Source of the DNA: Deltaproteobacteria bacterium
GTDB lineage: Bacteria; Myxococcota_A; UBA796; SXON01
NCBI GenBank assembly: GCA_947490345.1
Contig: CANLGL010000019.1
Location: forward strand, 1 to 64,000
Reading direction: 5' to 3'
Length of the DNA: 64,000 nt
Within the stretch, counting starts at the first letter, position 1. The number at the start of each line of letters is the position of its first letter. Under the pieces are notes generated by a model that searched no databases, was not told the origin of the DNA, and saw only the letters and a list, made by a program, of their open reading frames with translations. Shown here one piece after another: positions 58,980 through 64,000 of the stretch. A program made the translations under genes and the position numbers.

Positions 58980-61571
58980 ATGCGCCCTTTTGCCCTGTTG
59001 CTGCTGCTTGGCTGTCCCGCGACGGAGACCGATACGGGAGAAGCGCCCGTGGGCCCCGCCGACGCGGACGGCGATGGCTTCGACGTCGAGAACGACTGCG
59101 ACGATGACGATGCGGCCGTCAATGCTGGCGCCGACGAGCTGTGCAACGGCGCCGACGATGACTGCGACGGTGTGGTAGACGAAGAGCCCGTCGACATCAC
59201 GACCTGGTACGCGGACAGCGACAGGGACGGCTACGGAGACGCCGCCGCGCGCAAGACCGCTTGCGATGCCCCCGACGGCTACGTGGCCGACGGTACCGAC
59301 TGCAACGACGCCAGCACCGACTACCACCCCGGCGCGACCGAGACCGCCTGCGCCGGTCCCGACTACAACTGCAACGGCGTCTTTGACGAGGGGGACGCCG
59401 ACGGCGACGGGTTCGCCTCCTGTGATGACTGCGATGACACCCGCGTCGAAGTGCAACCCGGCGCCGCCGAAGCGTGTGATGGGCTCGACAACAACTGCGA
59501 CGGCACCATCGACGAGGGGGCAGGGGACTCGCTGACCTTCTACGCCGACACCGACGGCGATTTGTACGGCGATGCCGCCACCCCCATCGAGGCCTGCGCG
59601 GTGCCGCCCGGTGCCAGCGAAACCAAAAACGATTGCGACGACACCGACGACAAGGTGCACCCTGGGGCCGACGAGTACTGCAACGGCATCGACGACGACT
59701 GCGACGACGAGGAAGATGAGGAAGCGGTGGATAGGACCGCCTGGTTCGAGGACGCCGACAGCGACGGGTACGGTGGTGCGAGCAGGAGCACGATGGCTTG
59801 CGATGCGCCCGCGGGCTACGACGACAGCTCGGATGACTGCAACGATGGCAACGGCGCCGTCCACCCCGGGGCGTCGGAGTACTGCGGCGGCATCGACTGG
59901 GACTGCGACCTTGCGGTCAACGAGGCCGATAGCGTCGACATTGTGGCGTACTACAGTGACACCGACGGCGACGGCTACTACGGCACCTACGCAGGCGCCG
60001 CCTGCTACGCGCCTGCCGGCTACGACGCCAGCGGCAGCGACTGTGACGAGGCTGACCGCAGCATCAACCCGGCGGCGGAGGATATCTGCGACGACGTCGA
60101 CAACAACTGCGACAGCGTGATTGACGACGGACTCTCGGTGCCGGGCGTCTACGGCACCATTCAGGCCGCAATCAACGCTTCCTCGTCCGGCGAGCACGTC
60201 TGTGTCGCCACCGGAGAGTACAACGAAGACATCGACTTCGGCTCGCGGTCGATCACCGTCGAGGGGATGGACGGCTCTGACTACACGGTGATTGCCGGCA
60301 CCGGGAGGGGGACGGTGGTCACCATCTCTTCCGGAACCCCCATCCTTCGGGGCTTCACCATCAAGGGTGGCGACGGCGGCAGCGGCGCGGGCATGTATAT
60401 CTACGGCGCCGATGTGGTCCTCGATGACCTGGTGATCTCGAGCAACACCTGCTCGGAGGAGTACTGCTACGGGGTCGGTGCGCAAGTGTATTACGCCAAC
60501 GTGACCGCAACGGACGTCGTGATCTCTGGGAACACGGCGACGCCGGCGCTGGGTACCTCCAGCTACGTCTACGTCACCGGGGTGGGCCTCGACGCGACGG
60601 GCTGCACCGGCTCCTGGGAAGGACTGGAAGTGTCGGGCAACACCGCCACCTCGCCAACGCTCGCCGCCAGCCAGTACGCCTACCTGTACGGCACCGGGGT
60701 GTACCTCTCGAGCGACGCATCCTCGTTCACCGACATGGTCGTCGACGACAACACCGCTTCCCGCGCCGGCGGTAGCAGCAGCAGCTACGCCTATGCCTAC
60801 GGCGGCGGTATGTACGTCGGGTACGGCAGCTCAACGTTCGACGGCCTGACCGTACAATCCAACACAATCAGCACCCTCGGGTACTACGACTACGGGCAGG
60901 GAGCGGGGCTCCATCTCAGCCAGGACACCAGCAGCTACGAGCACCTGGATGTCCGCGCGAACGTGCTCGACACCCACTACGGCATGGGCGGCGGGATGTT
61001 CATGAGCTACTACTCGACCCCGGCAATCACCAATGCCATCATCGCCGGGAACAAGGTTGGATTCTCGTCCACTGCCACCAACTACGCCCACGGGGCCGGT
61101 ATCGCGACGGGCGACTACTCGGTCCCGGTGCTGGAGAACGTGGACATCTACGGCAACAAGGGCGCCGGCGAATACGCGTCGGGCGGTGGAATCTATCTGT
61201 ATTACTACGGTGGTATTGACACCAACAACGTCGCGGTGACTGGAAATACCCTGAGCTACACCGTGTCCGGTGGCGGCGGAGCTCTGGGCATGTACAGCTC
61301 TTCATACCTCGGTACCTACGCGTTCACCTACTCCAACTTCTACGGCAACACGGCGGCGGAGTTCAGCGGGATCAGTACGGTGGTGGGCTCGTCGGGCAAC
61401 ATTGGTGTCACCCCTGGGTACACGAGTGTCAGTGGGAGTGACCCGACGGCTTGGAATCTGCTGCTCAGCGGGACGTCGGCGATGCTCAACGTCGGCGACA
61501 GCACGCTTTCGGACGTGGATGGCACCCGGAGCGACATTGGCGCGTATGGCGGCGCGGGCGGGGGGTGGTAG
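58980..61571 (+). CDS. MopE-repeat, beta-helix surface protein
   Basis: An 863-residue lipoprotein-like protein (MRPFALLLLLGCPATETD; lipobox LLLGC). Residues about 25-385 hold six MopE-type metal-binding modules (for example DADGDGFDVENDCDDDDA, DSDRDGYGD, DTDGDGYYG). Residues about 390-860 form a right-handed parallel beta-helix (GTIQAAINASSSGEHVCV onward) with repeating EGLEVSGNTAT and DVVISGNTAT-type coils. This is a calcium-binding surface adhesin or polysaccharide-associated architecture. GGAG at 58969-58972 is well spaced before the ATG. It is convergent with the next gene. Confidence 0.85.
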   Translation: MRPFALLLLLGCPATETDTGEAPVGPADADGDGFDVENDCDDDDAAVNAGADELCNGADDDCDGVVDEEPVDITTWYADSDRDGYGDAAARKTACDAPDGYVADGTDCNDASTDYHPGATETACAGPDYNCNGVFDEGDADGDGFASCDDCDDTRVEVQPGAAEACDGLDNNCDGTIDEGAGDSLTFYADTDGDLYGDAATPIEACAVPPGASETKNDCDDTDDKVHPGADEYCNGIDDDCDDEEDEEAVDRTAWFEDADSDGYGGASRSTMACDAPAGYDDSSDDCNDGNGAVHPGASEYCGGIDWDCDLAVNEADSVDIVAYYSDTDGDGYYGTYAGAACYAPAGYDASGSDCDEADRSINPAAEDICDDVDNNCDSVIDDGLSVPGVYGTIQAAINASSSGEHVCVATGEYNEDIDFGSRSITVEGMDGSDYTVIAGTGRGTVVTISSGTPILRGFTIKGGDGGSGAGMYIYGADVVLDDLVISSNTCSEEYCYGVGAQVYYANVTATDVVISGNTATPALGTSSYVYVTGVGLDATGCTGSWEGLEVSGNTATSPTLAASQYAYLYGTGVYLSSDASSFTDMVVDDNTASRAGGSSSSYAYAYGGGMYVGYGSSTFDGLTVQSNTISTLGYYDYGQGAGLHLSQDTSSYEHLDVRANVLDTHYGMGGGMFMSYYSTPAITNAIIAGNKVGFSSTATNYAHGAGIATGDYSVPVLENVDIYGNKGAGEYASGGGIYLYYYGGIDTNNVAVTGNTLSYTVSGGGGALGMYSSSYLGTYAFTYSNFYGNTAAEFSGISTVVGSSGNIGVTPGYTSVSGSDPTAWNLLLSGTSAMLNVGDSTLSDVDGTRSDIGAYGGAGGGW

Positions 61572-61574
61572 CGC

Positions 61575-63158
61575 CTAGATCCCCACCACCCCCAGAACCG
61601 CCTCGTCCCCGCCGCGCACCACCACCAGGAGCTGGCTCCCGCTGCTCCAATAGACATCCGCGTCGTCCGCCGTCGCAAGTCCCGTCTCGAGGACCACCTC
61701 GGTGAAGCCGGTGGTGACGTCGCCCCAGGCGAGGATGGCATCGCTGCCGTTGGTGTAGACCAGCGCCATGGCTCCCGTCGCGGACAGGCTGCCCCGGACG
61801 GTGTGAGCGGCGGCCGCGGCCAAGATCGCTGCGTCACCATCCACCTCGACGTACACGCCATCGGTGCCGACGGCAATCACCCGCGCCGAAGCAAGGCCGG
61901 TCAGGTAGGACTGCATGTCGTAGGGCGCCCACTCGCCAAAGCTGTCGTCGCTGCTCAGGCCGCTGGTGTCAGAGTAGGTGAAGCTCTCGACGCCCGCGGT
62001 CGTCGAGGCGCCGGCCAGAATGACGCGCTCGGGCACATCGGCAACGCAGGTCGTCGCCTCGACGTTGGCGAGGTTGTCGCCGGCCAGTCCCGAGCCGTTG
62101 GTCAGGTACTCCGCCGGCGTCCCGTGCAGCCAGAACAAGAAGCCAAGGCGCAGGTCGCAGCCGACCAGATGAAGGCTGCCGTCGCTGGCCTCGGTCAGCT
62201 CCACGTCCAGGAACTCGACGCTGGTCGGGTAGGTGAGACCGGTGCCGCCGAAGTCCCCGGTCGCCACGTCGTAGACATTGCCAAAGAGGTAGCGCGTGCC
62301 GTCGTAGTGCAGGCCATGGCCCCAAGTGTAGTAGTCGTCGCTCACGACGAAATCGAAGCCGTCGCTGTAGCTGTAGTCGGCGCCCCAGGCCCAGGTGCTG
62401 GTGCCGATGAGTCCGCTCCACGGGTCGGCCTCGGCCAGGTCATAGGTGAAGCTGCCGGTCACGTCAGCGTCGCCCGAGACGGGGTTGGTGAAGATGTCGG
62501 CGAGGAAGGACACCATCGCGGACGTGCTGTCCGCGGCGAGGCGGGGCCCCTGGAGGCCTGCCGACCCGGTGGTGTCGAGCGGGTTGAGCCAGAAGCCATC
62601 CACCGCGCCGTCGCAGTCGCTGTCGACCGTGTCGCCGAGGGTCTCCATCAACAGGCCGTTGACGGTCCCGTCGGTGTCGTCACAGTCGAGGCCGCCCGCA
62701 GCGGGGAGGGGATCGCCGTCCCCGTCCTGGTCGTAGTCGTTGCCCCCGGCGCAGTCTTCGTCGACGCCGTTGTACCAGAGCTCCGTCGCGTCGGGATGAA
62801 TGGTGGCCTCGGTGTCGACACAGTCGTCGCCGCCGATCGCTTCGGCCAGGTAGCCGTCGCCGTCCTGGTCGTAGTCGTTGTCGCCGGCACAGTCGCTGTC
62901 AAAGCCGTCGTACCAGATCTCGGGGGCGCCGGGGTAGGTGTCGGGGTCGTCGTCGTCGCAGTCCGTCTCCTCGGTAAAGCCGTCGCCATCACGATCGTAG
63001 GGCCCGGAGTCGCCGGTCTCCTCGGTGTCGCTGTCGTCAGGCGGGCCAGAGTCGGTGTCGGTGTCGACGCCGGTGTCGCCGGTGTCGGCGTCCTTGTCGG
63101 CGGGATCCGCGAACGGGTCGGAGCAGGCGGACAGGGCCAAAAGGCAGACGAGCTTCAC
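61575..63158 (-). CDS. MopE-repeat lipoprotein
   Basis: A 527-residue lipoprotein (lipobox LLALSAC), an Asp/Thr/Ser-rich linker, then three MopE-type modules (DRDGDGFTEETDCDDDD, QDGDGYLAEAIGGDDC, QDGDGDPLP...) over residues about 50-185, and a beta-rich domain of about 340 residues. The GTG start lies in a GTGA overlap with the stop of the START-like gene, so the two are coupled. The open frame extends upstream, but the signal peptide fixes this start. Confidence 0.8.
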   Translation of the reverse strand: MKLVCLLALSACSDPFADPADKDADTGDTGVDTDTDSGPPDDSDTEETGDSGPYDRDGDGFTEETDCDDDDPDTYPGAPEIWYDGFDSDCAGDNDYDQDGDGYLAEAIGGDDCVDTEATIHPDATELWYNGVDEDCAGGNDYDQDGDGDPLPAAGGLDCDDTDGTVNGLLMETLGDTVDSDCDGAVDGFWLNPLDTTGSAGLQGPRLAADSTSAMVSFLADIFTNPVSGDADVTGSFTYDLAEADPWSGLIGTSTWAWGADYSYSDGFDFVVSDDYYTWGHGLHYDGTRYLFGNVYDVATGDFGGTGLTYPTSVEFLDVELTEASDGSLHLVGCDLRLGFLFWLHGTPAEYLTNGSGLAGDNLANVEATTCVADVPERVILAGASTTAGVESFTYSDTSGLSSDDSFGEWAPYDMQSYLTGLASARVIAVGTDGVYVEVDGDAAILAAAAAHTVRGSLSATGAMALVYTNGSDAILAWGDVTTGFTEVVLETGLATADDADVYWSSGSQLLVVVRGGDEAVLGVVGI

Positions 63159-63700
63159 CCCGGCACCATACCCGGATTCGCGTCCAGGTACTTCCCGAGT
63201 GCCACGTTGGTGTCCTCGAGGTTCGGCCGGATGAGCTTGACGATGAACGCCTCGATCTGCGGCTTCAGCGGTCGGGCAAAAAGCCGCGGCACGCCGGGGA
63301 TGTCGGTCAGATCGACGCGAAGCTCGCCCCGGAGCGTCACCCGTGCGTAGGGCCCCTCGTCGGTGATGTGGTTGGTGCCACTGCATTGGAACTTATCCGC
63401 GAACACCCTCAGTCCGATGCGCCACTCACACCACGTACCCTCGTCATGCCAGGTGGCGTAGTCGTCCCAGAGCAGGATTTCCGGCCGCACCAGGTGCTGC
63501 GCCACCTTGGGAATCTCGCCCTTGCCGGTCCACACGTTGTGCAGCTGGCATCGGCCGGGGAGGTCCTCGCGCCGCACGGTCTCAACCGACTTGACGTTTG
63601 GCATGTACGCGGCGATGCGGGGCAGCTCGTCCCGATACGCGCGGAACACCCGATCGCGACTGTGGCGGACGACCGAGGAGGCGTGGATTTCCATGGGCAT
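63155..63700 (-). CDS. START/SRPBCC-like protein
   Basis: A 181-residue protein with a SRPBCC-type beginning (MEIHASSVVRHSRDRVFRAYRDELPRIAAYMP) and the alternating strands and long C-terminal helix (KPQIEAFIVKLIRPNLEDTNVALGKYL) of the START superfamily, which binds lipids or polyketides. No catalytic motif is evident. Its stop overlaps the start of the MopE lipoprotein gene. A second ATG two codons in is an alternative start. Confidence 0.7.
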   Translation of the reverse strand: MPMEIHASSVVRHSRDRVFRAYRDELPRIAAYMPNVKSVETVRREDLPGRCQLHNVWTGKGEIPKVAQHLVRPEILLWDDYATWHDEGTWCEWRIGLRVFADKFQCSGTNHITDEGPYARVTLRGELRVDLTDIPGVPRLFARPLKPQIEAFIVKLIRPNLEDTNVALGKYLDANPGMVPG

Positions 63701-63721
63701 GAGCTAACGCTTCCATGTGGC

Positions 63722-63869
63722 GGGGGGCACCCCTTCGCGGTGCCCCCCTACCGGGCCGTGCCCTCCGGCCGGCGGCAGGCCGCCGGCCTTCGGCCCGAGT
63801 CACGTTGGGTAACGCGACTCGGGCGGCCCTCTCCCCCCTCCGGATGCTTCCCTCCCTCCGGCCGGCGGC
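63722..63869. other. Intergenic region with three strong hairpins and a direct repeat
   Basis: Hairpin 1: GGGGGGCACC/GGTGCCCCCC (63722-63748). Hairpin 2: GGCCGGCGGC/GCCGCCGGCC (63767-63788). Hairpin 3: CCCGAGTC/GACTCGGG (63794-63823). The 16-mer CCCTCCGGCCGGCGGC occurs at 63761-63776 and again at 63854-63869, next to the stop of the last gene. Probably terminators plus a repeat; no gene is present. Confidence 0.6.
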
Positions 63870-63870
63870 C

Positions 63871-64000
63871 TCAGAAACCAAACCCCGCGGTCGCAGTGAC
63901 GAAGGGGACCACCGTGGACTCCTGCTCCAGAATCACGGGCGCGGCCTCGATCCACGCCGCCCCGGTGCTGACTTCACCAACCAGATATGCCCAGTCGCCC
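63871..64000 (-). CDS. 3' end of a probable outer-membrane protein (partial)
   Basis: The last 42 or so codons of a gene that continues beyond the window. The translated end, VVPFVTATAGFGF, alternates hydrophobic residues and ends in phenylalanine, as beta-barrel outer-membrane proteins do for BAM recognition. The preceding GDWAYLVGEVSTGAAWIE looks like further strands. No more can be said from this fragment. Confidence 0.55.
   Translation of the reverse strand, partial: GDWAYLVGEVSTGAAWIEAAPVILEQESTVVPFVTATAGFGF

Noticed and set aside
58908..60485. 525-residue Val/Ala-rich open frame on the minus strand
   Set aside because: Same artefact, opposite the MopE repeats of 58980-61571.

Overview
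The window is high-GC DNA, gene-dense, and reads like a chromosomal segment of a Myxococcota-type (former deltaproteobacterial) bacterium. The evidence is indirect. There are many lipoproteins with Asp/Thr/Ser-rich linkers, three large surface proteins with MopE-like calcium/metal-binding repeats (DGDG...DCDD...), a MYXO-CTERM-like C-terminal sorting tail, a eukaryotic-type Ser/Thr kinase with a large regulatory tail, and GTG/TTG starts with four-base stop/start overlaps. No rRNA, tRNA, CRISPR array, prophage or insertion sequence was seen. The one mobile-element-related gene is a RAYT-type transposase bracketed by REP-like palindromes.

Layout. 0.26-9.7 kb: envelope sugar and signalling genes (ugd, trmL, a mannose-1-phosphate guanylyltransferase, a GGDEF/EAL protein, a GT9 glycosyltransferase), an RlhA-like U32 protein and a small chorismate mutase. 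9.7-14.3 kb: a vapBC toxin-antitoxin pair, small envelope proteins, a TonB-like protein, an HNH nuclease and lexA. 14.4-27.2 kb: a tightly coupled eight-gene operon made of a sensor histidine kinase, a DUF4175-like protein, a HEXXH peptidase with repeats, a MoxR ATPase, a DUF58 protein, a BatA-like VWA protein, a DUF4159 protein and a second VWA/amidotransferase-like protein. It is the best candidate here for an incompletely described system. 27.2-32.7 kb: lipoproteins and the Ser/Thr kinase. 33.2-40.0 kb: a ligase-associated (Lhr-type) helicase and PdeM endonuclease running into an ABC exporter (NatA, NatB and a NatB-CPBP protease fusion).

40.0-41.5 kb: the RAYT/REP unit. 41.5-47.2 kb: ung coupled to a two-domain flavin monooxygenase/Old Yellow Enzyme fusion, a DksA-like zinc-finger protein, a secreted protein behind a textbook sigma-54 promoter, and a lone PfaD-type enoyl reductase. 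47.4-54.4 kb: a membrane protein, a 1196-residue surface lipoprotein, and a full elongation factor P lysylation set (epmA, efp, epmB), in which efp and epmB diverge with overlapping start codons. 54.4-64.0 kb: a DUF4388-like protein, an aldehyde dehydrogenase, further lipoproteins and MopE-repeat proteins, a START-like protein, and the 3' end of a probable beta-barrel protein running off the window.

Beyond genes, three kinds of repeat deserve attention: a ~110-base dispersed intergenic element present three times (121-231, 10871-10927, 47268-47381), a cluster of four related ~24-mers at 32786-32992, and the REP hairpins around the RAYT gene. All functional calls rest on reading motifs in the translated sequence; no database search was run.
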